From: Pannonibacter anstelovis
GTDB taxonomy: Bacteria > Pseudomonadota > Alphaproteobacteria > Rhizobiales > Stappiaceae
Direction of reading: 5' to 3'
Assembly (NCBI RefSeq): GCF_036881715.1
Contig: NZ_JBAKBF010000004.1
Coordinates: forward strand, 186,001-250,000
DNA length: 64,000 bases
Positions 53,658 through 64,000 of the stretch are shown here, one piece after another (position 1 is the first letter of the stretch; every line of letters starts with the position of its first letter). Position numbers and translations under genes: made by a program. The notes under the pieces are model-generated. The model was not told where the DNA came from. It made no database searches and saw only the letters and a list, made by a program, of their open reading frames with translations.

Positions 53658-53688
53658 ACGGCCAGAATGCGGGAAGCATCCTGGCCGT
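53658..53688. terminator. Hairpin between convergent operons
   Basis: ACGGCCAG (53658-53665) pairs with CTGGCCGT (53681-53688), and inside it ATGC pairs with GCAT, leaving a five-base loop. It sits 18 bases after the response-regulator stop and 29 bases beyond the binding-protein stop; likely bidirectional. Confidence 0.6.
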
Positions 53689-53716
53689 CAGAGGCATCAG
53701 ACCGGAGTGCTCCCGG

Positions 53717-55441
<1,725 letters not shown>

Positions 55442-55507
55442 GTTTTCCTCCCATAGCGTATGCACCATCACTCCCCCCGGCAGAGAGCTCCGCCGGGTCC
55501 CTACTCG

Positions 55508-55792
55508 CTAAACGAAGCGGAATACGCCGATGGCGTAGACGGCCGAGAGTGCGAGAGCCCACCACAGGTCCGGCCCGCCGAAGCCAAGCCAGGCTATGTT
55601 GATGAAAGCGCTGCCAAGCAGCGAAATGAACAGCCGGTCACCGCGCGTCGTCGTCATGCGCAGGATGCCGTAGCGCGGGCTGCCGCCGGGCGAGACATAT
55701 TCCCAGATGCCCATGCCGGCGAGCAGCAGCCCGATCAGGATGAAGAACGCGGCCGTCTGCCAGGTCCAGGCCATCCAGCTGAGATCTATCAT
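55508..55792 (-). CDS. DUF2160-like small membrane protein of the polyol importer
   Basis: 94 residues from the ATG at 55792 (two bases after the upstream permease stop); the longer frame is only the permease region read out of frame. Two or three hydrophobic segments (TAAFFILIGLLLAGMGIWEY, LFISLLGSAFINIAWLGFGG, WWALALSAVYAIGVF) separated by a loop PGGSPRYGILRMTTTRGD. Such proteins are regularly found between glpQ and glpV in glycerol ABC loci; the role is unknown. Confidence 0.82.
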   Translation of the reverse strand: MIDLSWMAWTWQTAAFFILIGLLLAGMGIWEYVSPGGSPRYGILRMTTTRGDRLFISLLGSAFINIAWLGFGGPDLWWALALSAVYAIGVFRFV

Positions 55793-55794
55793 GA

Positions 55795-56694
<900 letters not shown>

Positions 56695-56704
56695 GGCGGG
56701 CTCC

Positions 56705-57574
<870 letters not shown>

Positions 57575-57577
57575 GGG

Positions 57578-58648
57578 TCAGGCTCCCAGCTCGACACGCC
57601 AGGAATTGGCGTAGAGATTGATGCCGCCCGGTGCGAACTGCACATGGGGCGATGCGGGCAAGGGGTCGTGCTCGTGGGCAACGGCTGCGATCTCGCGGCC
57701 ATCCAGAACCGCGCGCACGATGCGGCGGCGGCCCACATCCTCCACCTTGCGGATTTGCACCGGAATGCCCTGATCCGAAATGCGGGTGTATTCCGGCCGC
57801 ACACCGAGATCGGTCCTGCCCGGCGGCAGTCCTTGCGCGCCGCCCGGAAGCTCGATCTGGTGCGCACCGATGCGGGCAGAGCGGCCTTCCACGGCAACAG
57901 GCAGCAGGTTCATGCCCGGCGAGCCGATGAAATAGCCGACGAAGGTGTGCATGGGCCGCTCGAACAGCTCCGCCGGCGTGCCGATCTGCACCACCTGCCC
58001 TTCGTACATGACCACCACTTCATCGGCGAAGGTCAGAGCCTCGGTCTGGTCATGGGTGACATAGACCATGGTGTAGCCGAAACGGCGGTGAAGCTTCTTG
58101 AGCTGAGAGCGCAGCTGCCATTTCATATGCGGGTCGATGACCGTCAGCGGCTCATCGAAGAGGATCGCATTCACGTCCGCCCGCACAAGCCCGCGCCCGA
58201 GCGAGATCTTCTGCTTTTCGTCTGCCGTCAGCCGCCGCGCCTTGCGGTCCGCCCGGCCGGACAGGCCGACCATCTCGAGCGTCTCACGCACCTTGGCATC
58301 GATCAGCCCCGGCTCGACCTTTCGGTTGCGCAGGGGGAATGCGAGATTGTCGTAAACGCTCATGGTGTCGTAGACGACGGGAAACTGGAACACCTGCGCA
58401 ATGTTGCGGTCTTGGGTGGACAGATCCGTCACATCACGCCCGCCGAACCTGAGCCGCCCATGCGAGGGATGCAGCAGGCCGGAGATGATGTTGAGCAATG
58501 TCGTCTTGCCACAGCCGGACGGCCCCAGCAGGGCATAGGCCCCGCCATCACGGAAGGCATGATTGATTTCGCGCAAGGCGAAGTCTTCAGGCTTTTCCGG
58601 GTTCGGGCGGTAGGCGTGTCGGATGCGGTCGAAGCTGATTTCTGCCAT
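57578..58648 (-). CDS. glpT: Polyol ABC importer ATPase with degenerate signature motif (GlpT type)
   Basis: 356 residues from the ATG at 58648 (SD GGGAGGACGGGAC). MalK-like ATPase: Walker A GPSGCGKTT, Q-loop VFQFPV, Walker B AILFDEPLTVID and a proper H-loop VTHDQTEAL, with a C-terminal TOBE region (GVRPEYTRIS). The ABC signature is LTADEKQKISLGRG where LSGGQQQRVALARA is expected. GlpT here is the ATPase of the rhizobial glycerol importer, not the E. coli glycerol-3-phosphate antiporter of the same name. Confidence 0.88.
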   Translation of the reverse strand: MAEISFDRIRHAYRPNPEKPEDFALREINHAFRDGGAYALLGPSGCGKTTLLNIISGLLHPSHGRLRFGGRDVTDLSTQDRNIAQVFQFPVVYDTMSVYDNLAFPLRNRKVEPGLIDAKVRETLEMVGLSGRADRKARRLTADEKQKISLGRGLVRADVNAILFDEPLTVIDPHMKWQLRSQLKKLHRRFGYTMVYVTHDQTEALTFADEVVVMYEGQVVQIGTPAELFERPMHTFVGYFIGSPGMNLLPVAVEGRSARIGAHQIELPGGAQGLPPGRTDLGVRPEYTRISDQGIPVQIRKVEDVGRRRIVRAVLDGREIAAVAHEHDPLPASPHVQFAPGGINLYANSWRVELGA

Positions 58649-58661
58649 GTCCCGTCCTCCC

Positions 58662-59744
58662 CTATGCGGCCCTTGCGGCCCTGTGCTCGACGGCGAGGCC
58701 ATCCGCATCGAAGATCATCAGATCGGATGCCTCGAACCCGACCTGGATGATTTCCTCCGGATCATGTTCCTCGACGCCCTCCGTCAGGATCACCCAGTCC
58801 TGACCGGCGAAGGTCACGTGGATGAAGCTTTCCGAACCGGTGATTTCCGTGACCAGAACCTGCACTTCGACCAGATTGGAGGCAGGCGTCTTGCGCCCAA
58901 GGCTTAGGTGGTGCGGCTGCAGGCCTGCGGTGTAGGCGCCATCAGGAATGTGCGAGAGGGAGACTGGCAAAGGCACCGACAACCCGCAGGGATGGGTCAG
59001 ATGGCCGCCGCGCTTTTCCATCACCAGCGTGTTGAGCGGAGGGTCTGCAAAAGTTCGCGCCGAGCGAAGATTTACCGGAGAGCGGAAGACATCGATCGTC
59101 CGGCCAAACTGGGCGACACGGCCTTCGTGCAGTACCGCCGTGTTGCCTCCCAGCAGCAGCGCCTCCTGCGGCTCGGTCGTCGCATAGACAAAGATCGCCC
59201 CTGTCTCGGCGAATATGCGGGGCAGTTCCTCGCGCAGTTCCTCGCGCAGCTTGTAGTCGAGGTTGGCCAGAGGCTCGTCCAGCAGCACGAGGCTGGCGTT
59301 CTTGACGATGGCGCGGGCGAGCGCCGTGCGCTGCTGCTGTCCGCCGGACAGGTTCAGCGGCGTGCGGTCAAGATAGGGCGTCAGCCGCATCAGCTCCGCC
59401 GCCCAGCGCACGGAACGGTCAATCTCCGCCTTGTCTCTCTTCTGTACCCTCAGGGGCGAGGCGATATTCTCGTAAACCGTCAGCGACGGGTAATTGATGA
59501 ATTGCTGATAGACCATCGCCACATTGCGGCGCTGCACCGGCACGCCGGTCACATCCTTCCCGCCCATGTGGATGGTGCCGGATGTGGGCACATCAAGCCC
59601 CGCCATCAGCCGCATCAGGGATGTCTTCCCCGCCAGCGTCGGCCCCAGCAGCACGTTCAGCGAGCCGCTTTCGAGTGTCATCGAGACGTCGGTGATATAT
59701 TCGGTCGCACCGGCGCTCCTGCAGACATTGCGCAGTTCAAGCAT
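58662..59744 (-). CDS. glpS: Polyol ABC importer ATPase with non-canonical H-loop (GlpS type)
   Basis: 360 residues from the ATG at 59744 (GGAGGACGGC upstream). Walker A is GPTLAGKTS, signature LSGGQQQRTALARAIV is intact, Walker B LVLLDEPLANLD is intact. The H-loop histidine position reads VYATTEPQEAL instead of the usual VTHDQ, so the switch histidine is absent. Together with the degenerate signature of its partner this predicts one impaired and one normal ATP site in the heterodimer. TOBE-like C-terminus. Confidence 0.88.
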   Translation of the reverse strand: MLELRNVCRSAGATEYITDVSMTLESGSLNVLLGPTLAGKTSLMRLMAGLDVPTSGTIHMGGKDVTGVPVQRRNVAMVYQQFINYPSLTVYENIASPLRVQKRDKAEIDRSVRWAAELMRLTPYLDRTPLNLSGGQQQRTALARAIVKNASLVLLDEPLANLDYKLREELREELPRIFAETGAIFVYATTEPQEALLLGGNTAVLHEGRVAQFGRTIDVFRSPVNLRSARTFADPPLNTLVMEKRGGHLTHPCGLSVPLPVSLSHIPDGAYTAGLQPHHLSLGRKTPASNLVEVQVLVTEITGSESFIHVTFAGQDWVILTEGVEEHDPEEIIQVGFEASDLMIFDADGLAVEHRAARAA

Positions 59745-59824
59745 GCCGTCCTCCTCCCAAAGGTGCTGGTGATGCCAGCGGCAGGCATGGGGTCCCTCTC
59801 CCTCCAGAAAGGGACCCGCATCCA

Positions 59825-61603
59825 TCAAAGCTCTGGTGAAATCTTCCAGTCTCTCAGCTTGTAGACGGTGCCCGGACGCGGGCGGATCTGGCCGCCTTCC
59901 TTCAGCCGCCGCTTGAAGCTGTGTATCGGTGTGGCCAGATCATTGATGCGGAACTCCACGACCGAGGGGCCGTCATGAGCAAAGGCCTGATCAAGAGCGG
60001 TTTCGATCTGGTCGGGCGTCTCGACATAGATCCCGAGCAGCCCCAGACCCGCGCTGGCCGCAGCGAAGCCCGGCCGGGCACTCTGCGTTTCCAGCAAAGC
60101 CGACTGGACATTGCCGAAGTAGAGCTGCTGCCAGAGCTGGATCCAGCCAAGGCGCCCGTTGTTTAGCACGATGTTGACCACGCGCTGGTTCTGCTGCAGC
60201 TGCGTTGCAAGCTCGCCGATGGTGTAGGAGAAGGCGCCGTCGCCGGACACCGTGACCACGCGGGCCTCGGGCCGTGTCGCTGCCGCGCCAATGGCCCCCG
60301 GCACGGAATAGCCAAGCCCGCCTTGACCACGGGCATAGAGGAAGTTGCGCCCCGGCTTGCGCGCCGGGATGTAACCACCGATCCAGCCGGCGGAGAAGCT
60401 GGCATCGGAGACGACGATATCATCCTCGCCGAGGCGCCGGCCGACGGCCTCCATGATACGCGGCGGCGACAGCGGAATCTCCTCGGAGGCAATTTCCAGC
60501 TGCTTGGCAGCCTCGCCTTCCGCCTTCACTGCGGCAATCTGCGCCTTCCACTCTGCGTTCTCACCCGGACGAAGGCCGGCTGCGAGAAGCTTGATGGTTT
60601 CGCGCACGTCACCGAAGAGCGAGACGGTCGGGCGGAAGGTGCGGCCATGCTCCAGCGGATCGGCATCGATCACGATCGTGGCCTGTTCTGGCAGCGGCAG
60701 CGTCCAGTTCATTGCGGTGTTCTGACTGGCCTTGGAGCCGCACCAGATGACGAGATCGGCCTCCTTGATCAGCTCGATGGCCGCCCAGGACCCAAGCGGG
60801 TTGAGGATGCCGGCCGCATAGTCCCTCGTTTCCGGCACAGAGCCCTTGCCAGACAGGGAGGTCACGACAAGCCCGTTGAACCGGTCGGCAAAGGCCGTCA
60901 CCTCTTCTGCGGCATCAGACCCATGCACGCCACCGCCGCAGACCAGCGCCGGACGCTTAGCCTTGGCAATCAGGTCCAGCGCCTTGTCGATTTCCGAGGC
61001 CACCGGCACGGAGCGCAGGTAGGGAATGTGGATCGAGCGCTCGTCCACCACGGGCTTCAGAACCTCTTCGTCCCATTCGGCATCGAAAATGTCGTGCGGT
61101 ATGATGATGGCGACCGGACCCGGCCGGGGCGCCACAGCAGTACGGAAGGCCGTACGGATGATCTCCGGCAAGGCCGTGACTGATGGGACCAGCCAGGCAT
61201 TCTTGGAGATGGACTGGAAGAACTTGAGCTGGTCAAATCCCTGACTGGCAATGCCCTTTTCCTTCAGCGTCAGCCAGTCGAGCGGCAACTCGCCGATGAT
61301 GCCGACCATGGGGATCGACGCATTCAGCGCCTCCAGAAAGCCTGCCGAAAGCAGGTTGGCGCCGGGGCCGACGGTCACGTCACAGACGCCGGGCTTGCCG
61401 GTCAGCCGGGCATAGGCATCAGCCGCATAGGCGGCATTGCGCTCATCGCGCATCAGCACGTGGCGGATGCGGTCTGTCCGGCGGGAAATGCCGTCATGCA
61501 GTGCCGTTGTCTGGCCGCCGGGCATGCCGAACACCAGTTCGACCCCGTATTGTGCCAGCATTTCAGATATCAAGTCGCCAATATGCGCCATTGTCCGGTC
61601 CAT
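59825..61603 (-). CDS. Thiamine-diphosphate-dependent enzyme (acetolactate synthase-like)
   Basis: 592 residues with the three-domain ThDP decarboxylase/synthase plan. Pyr domain: GVELVFGMPGGQTTALHDGI and the catalytic Glu in LMRDERNAAYAADAYARLTG. Central domain begins near residue 195. PP domain: GDGAF...NN cofactor motif in VVTVSGDGAFSYTIGEL followed by NIVLNN. The exact reaction (carboligation, decarboxylation or hydrolysis) is not readable. It lies between the FGGY kinase and glpS in one operon, which is unusual for a glycerol-type system. Confidence 0.85.
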   Translation of the reverse strand: MDRTMAHIGDLISEMLAQYGVELVFGMPGGQTTALHDGISRRTDRIRHVLMRDERNAAYAADAYARLTGKPGVCDVTVGPGANLLSAGFLEALNASIPMVGIIGELPLDWLTLKEKGIASQGFDQLKFFQSISKNAWLVPSVTALPEIIRTAFRTAVAPRPGPVAIIIPHDIFDAEWDEEVLKPVVDERSIHIPYLRSVPVASEIDKALDLIAKAKRPALVCGGGVHGSDAAEEVTAFADRFNGLVVTSLSGKGSVPETRDYAAGILNPLGSWAAIELIKEADLVIWCGSKASQNTAMNWTLPLPEQATIVIDADPLEHGRTFRPTVSLFGDVRETIKLLAAGLRPGENAEWKAQIAAVKAEGEAAKQLEIASEEIPLSPPRIMEAVGRRLGEDDIVVSDASFSAGWIGGYIPARKPGRNFLYARGQGGLGYSVPGAIGAAATRPEARVVTVSGDGAFSYTIGELATQLQQNQRVVNIVLNNGRLGWIQLWQQLYFGNVQSALLETQSARPGFAAASAGLGLLGIYVETPDQIETALDQAFAHDGPSVVEFRINDLATPIHSFKRRLKEGGQIRPRPGTVYKLRDWKISPEL

Positions 61604-61635
61604 TCATCAGAGAAGACAGGTGGGGTGAGGCGGCG

Positions 61636-63138
61636 TCAGTGAAGCGCCGCAAGATTTTCGACGACGGACCTGTAGACCGTCATTTTCCGGGCCAGCGCCT
61701 GGCTCCGGTCCGGCTGCGGATCGTAGCTGCGCGAGACCCGCACCATCCTTTGCGCTGCCGTGCCAATATCCGCATGATGCCCAAGGGCGACAGCTGCGCA
61801 GATGGCACCTGCCTTGGCCCCGAACTCGGAGCCATCGGCTACCTCGACCTGCATGTTCAGCGCGTCGGCGAACATCTGGCACCACTGTCCCGACTTGGAC
61901 GCGCCCCCTGCCATGCGGGCCACCTTCGGCCGCAGCGCTGCGTCCTGCGGCAGCAGGCGGTCGATGTCCGTCTTGTGGGCAAAAACCACACCCTCGAAGG
62001 CCGCGCGCAGCACGTCTCCCAGAGTGTGGCGGGCGCAAAGCCCGATGATGCCGCCCGGCACATGCGAAGGGCCGCCAAAAAGGAAAGGCAGGAACAGGAT
62101 GTCATTGTCCCGCTCCATCGCCTCGGCGACGAGCTTGTTGCCGACCTCATAGATGCACGAGCCCATGGCCTTGGCCCGTGCGCCTTCCGCTTCCAGCAAG
62201 GTGGAGAAGATCCATTCCACATTGCTGGCGGAGGTCGCCGCCCCTTCCGTGGCGATGAAGCGGCTGCCAACGGGGAAGGACGACTGGATGAAAGGCGGCG
62301 GCGTCAGCAGCGGCTGATCCAGAATGATGGAATTGATGCTGAAGGTGCCCGCAACCACCGAGATCAGGTCCGGGCTGGTGACACCGGAGGCAAGCGCAGA
62401 GCCGGTCACATCGACCACGCCCCGGATCACCGGCGTGCCTTCCTTGAGGCCCGTCTGACGGGCGGCTTCCGCCGTCACATGACCTGCCACATCGATGGAG
62501 GGGCCGACATCGGGCAGCTTCTCCAGCCAGCGCGATACCCCGCCGGCGGCAAAGGCATCCGTGGCATAGCGGTTGGCGGCCAGATCGAAGATCCCGGCAA
62601 TGCCGCCATCGGTCGGGTCCGTCGAAACCTGCCCGGTCAGGCGGGCACGGATGAAGTCCTTGCAGAACACCAGCTTCCAGGTGCGGTCATAGAGATCGGG
62701 CTCATGCCGGTCGAACCAGCGCAGCAGCGGGATGGCATGGGTGGCAAACATCCTTGCGCCCACCAGCCGGTCAACCTCGGCCATTTCGCCGGTGCCGCGC
62801 ATTTCCTCAATCATGGGAAGCGTGCGCGTGTCGGTGGAGACAAGTCCCGGACGGACCGGCTTGAGGTCACGATCGATGAAGTAGGCTCCCGCACCATAAC
62901 CTGACGGCGTCACGCCAACCACGTCCTCAGGGGGCGTGCCGGTGATGTCAAGCAGATCACGAATGGCATTGCAGGCGGCCTGCCACATGGCATCGGGGTC
63001 CCGTTCTGTCCAGCCCGGCTTGGGGAACTGCATCCTGTTGGGGCTGCTGCGGCAGGCAATCTCGTTTCCGTCCAGGTCGAACATGGCCGCTTTGGTCATA
63101 GTTCCACCGGCGTCGATGCCGATCAGGCGCTCGCGCAT
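61636..63138 (-). CDS. FGGY-family carbohydrate kinase
   Basis: 500 residues. N-terminal phosphate loop IGIDAGGTMTKAAMFDLDGN, then PGWTERDPDAMWQAACNAIR, and the C-terminal ATP region with LPFLFGGPSHVPGGIIGLCA and ARMAGGASKSGQWCQMFADA, as in FGGY kinases. It reads closest to L-xylulokinase/erythritol-kinase types rather than GlpK (no GlpK-like GTxCRTLW stretch). First gene of the operon; it would phosphorylate the imported polyol or a ketose. Confidence 0.86.
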   Translation of the reverse strand: MRERLIGIDAGGTMTKAAMFDLDGNEIACRSSPNRMQFPKPGWTERDPDAMWQAACNAIRDLLDITGTPPEDVVGVTPSGYGAGAYFIDRDLKPVRPGLVSTDTRTLPMIEEMRGTGEMAEVDRLVGARMFATHAIPLLRWFDRHEPDLYDRTWKLVFCKDFIRARLTGQVSTDPTDGGIAGIFDLAANRYATDAFAAGGVSRWLEKLPDVGPSIDVAGHVTAEAARQTGLKEGTPVIRGVVDVTGSALASGVTSPDLISVVAGTFSINSIILDQPLLTPPPFIQSSFPVGSRFIATEGAATSASNVEWIFSTLLEAEGARAKAMGSCIYEVGNKLVAEAMERDNDILFLPFLFGGPSHVPGGIIGLCARHTLGDVLRAAFEGVVFAHKTDIDRLLPQDAALRPKVARMAGGASKSGQWCQMFADALNMQVEVADGSEFGAKAGAICAAVALGHHADIGTAAQRMVRVSRSYDPQPDRSQALARKMTVYRSVVENLAALH

Positions 63139-63195
63139 GGTAGTCTCCTCCCGTGCGCCGGGGAGGCTCCTCTTCCGCCCCCGGCAATCCCTCCG

Positions 63196-63247
63196 AACGG
63201 CGATTTACCGCCGTTTGCGCCCTTGCTTGAAGCAAGGTTGTTATAAT
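63196..63247. promoter_or_regulatory. Divergent promoter region of the polyol locus with two dyads
   Basis: AACGGCG-ATTTAC-CGCCGTT (63196-63215) and CCTTGCTT-G-AAGCAAGG (63221-63237) are perfect dyads; TATAAT lies at 63242-63247. They sit between the divergent kinase and FAD-enzyme genes and are candidate repressor sites. No regulator gene is in view. Confidence 0.55.
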
Positions 63248-63353
63248 AAGTTGAGGCTAGGCGAGTTGATCAAAGCTGTCAATACGCCTTCGCATCACTT
63301 GTTCCGGGAGGACGGGCAAGGAACAGCGCAGCGGCAAACCGGGAGGACAAAGC

Positions 63354-64000
63354 ATGAGACAAAGGGACGAGGCGCTGCAGGCGCTGGAACGCGGGGAGAG
63401 CGGCGATATCCTCATCATCGGCGGAGGCATCAACGGCGTTGGCGTGTTCCGCGATCTCGCTGCACAGGGCATCGGCGCAACGCTTGTCGAGATGGGGGAC
63501 TTCTGCAGCGGCACATCCGCCGCGCCCTCGCGGCTGATCCACGGCGGGCTGCGCTATCTGGAACAGGGCGAATTCAAGCTGGTGCGCGAGTCCGTGGAAG
63601 AGCGCGACAGCCTGCTGCTCAATGCCCCGCATCAGGTCCGCCCGATCCGTGTCTGGGTGCCTGCCCTCTCCTGGGCAGGGGGAACAGTGCAGGCGGGCTT
63701 GCGCTTCCTGCGCCTCATGAAGGACCCAGGCCCGAAGGGCGCGCTGATCCTGAAGCTCGGCCTCACCATCTTCGACAGTTTCAGCAACCGCAACCGCTCC
63801 ATGCCCCGGCACAGACTGGTCAAACGGAAGAACGCGCTGGATACGGTTCCGGGTCTTGCGGGCAACATCAAGATCGTCGCCGAATATTTCGACGCGCGGA
63901 TCACCAGCCCCGAGCGGTTGACGCTGGAGCTGGCGGCGGATGCGGAGAAAGACTGCGCGGCAAGCCTTGCGCTTCCCTATGTCCGGCTGGCCGGGATCGA
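63354..64000 (+). CDS. FAD-dependent polyol-phosphate dehydrogenase (GlpD/EryB-like), N-terminal part
   Basis: Open from the ATG at 63354 (GGGAGGACAAAGC) to the window end: 215 residues visible of probably about 500. FAD-binding fingerprint DILIIGGGINGVGVFRDLAA and the GlpD-family motif SRLIHGGLRYLEQGEFKLVR are intact. The family oxidises sn-glycerol 3-phosphate (GlpD) or erythritol 4-phosphate (EryB) and passes electrons to quinone. With the FGGY kinase it would make up the first two steps after uptake. It is divergent from the kinase operon. Confidence 0.87.
   Translation, partial: MRQRDEALQALERGESGDILIIGGGINGVGVFRDLAAQGIGATLVEMGDFCSGTSAAPSRLIHGGLRYLEQGEFKLVRESVEERDSLLLNAPHQVRPIRVWVPALSWAGGTVQAGLRFLRLMKDPGPKGALILKLGLTIFDSFSNRNRSMPRHRLVKRKNALDTVPGLAGNIKIVAEYFDARITSPERLTLELAADAEKDCAASLALPYVRLAGI

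Overview
The window is about 64 kb of high-GC, densely packed chromosome. Gene content and style point to an alphaproteobacterium, probably Hyphomicrobiales: Mrp/Pha antiporter, GlpSTPQV-type polyol ABC importer, TRAP plus Otn acid-sugar locus, an FNR-type box before ubiTUV, and intergenic palindromic repeats. I do not assign a genus. No rRNA, tRNA, CRISPR array, transposase, integrase or phage gene was seen.

Layout. 1-7976: end of an idonate-type dehydrogenase gene, a gluconolactonase-like gene, gnd, a LacI regulator, and a divergent three-gene sugar ABC importer whose promoter carries two LacI-type operators. 8137-12846: a nickel/peptide-family ABC importer with a fused double ATPase. 13066-18559: a cation:amino-acid symporter, aspartase, asparaginase, aspartate/glutamate-family racemase and XRE regulator, which together look like an Asn/Asp (possibly D-Asp) catabolic island feeding fumarate. 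18570-26301: otnI-otnC-otnK-dehydrogenase plus a TRAP transporter and a divergent LacI regulator, for four-carbon sugar acids. 26841-29867: pntB-pntA transhydrogenase. 30415-38674: a catechol/beta-ketoadipate region (muconate cycloisomerase, LysR, intradiol dioxygenase, SCP2-like protein, alpha/beta hydrolase, IclR, pcaI-pcaJ-pcaF). 38998-40209: a small membrane protein and a LysE-type exporter. 40338-42815: ubiT-ubiU-ubiV behind a perfect FNR box. 42825-43871: a divergent, short SecY-like protein. 44292-53639: mrpABCDEFG followed by a sensor kinase and an NtrC-family sigma54 activator. 53717-63138: a minus-strand polyol operon (FGGY kinase, ThDP enzyme, glpS, glpT, glpP, glpQ, DUF2160-like, glpV). 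63354-64000: start of a divergent GlpD/EryB-like FAD dehydrogenase, cut by the window end.

The most interesting part is the mrp locus. A well-formed -24/-12 promoter sits 23-35 bases before the first gene's SD, and two identical 16-bp dyads 32 bp apart lie at about -119 and -86. A sigma54 activator with its kinase closes the gene block. The mrpG product carries a roughly 300-residue soluble extension that looks like tandem universal-stress-protein folds, and mrpE is short. This suggests a dedicated sigma54 two-component control of a modified Mrp antiporter. Other points of note are the orphan SecY-like protein, an asymmetric GlpS/GlpT ATPase pair, a ThDP enzyme inside a glycerol-type operon, and a dispersed hairpin repeat placed exactly between convergent genes at two loci.

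All assignments were made by reading the sequence and recalling families. No database search or computation was run.
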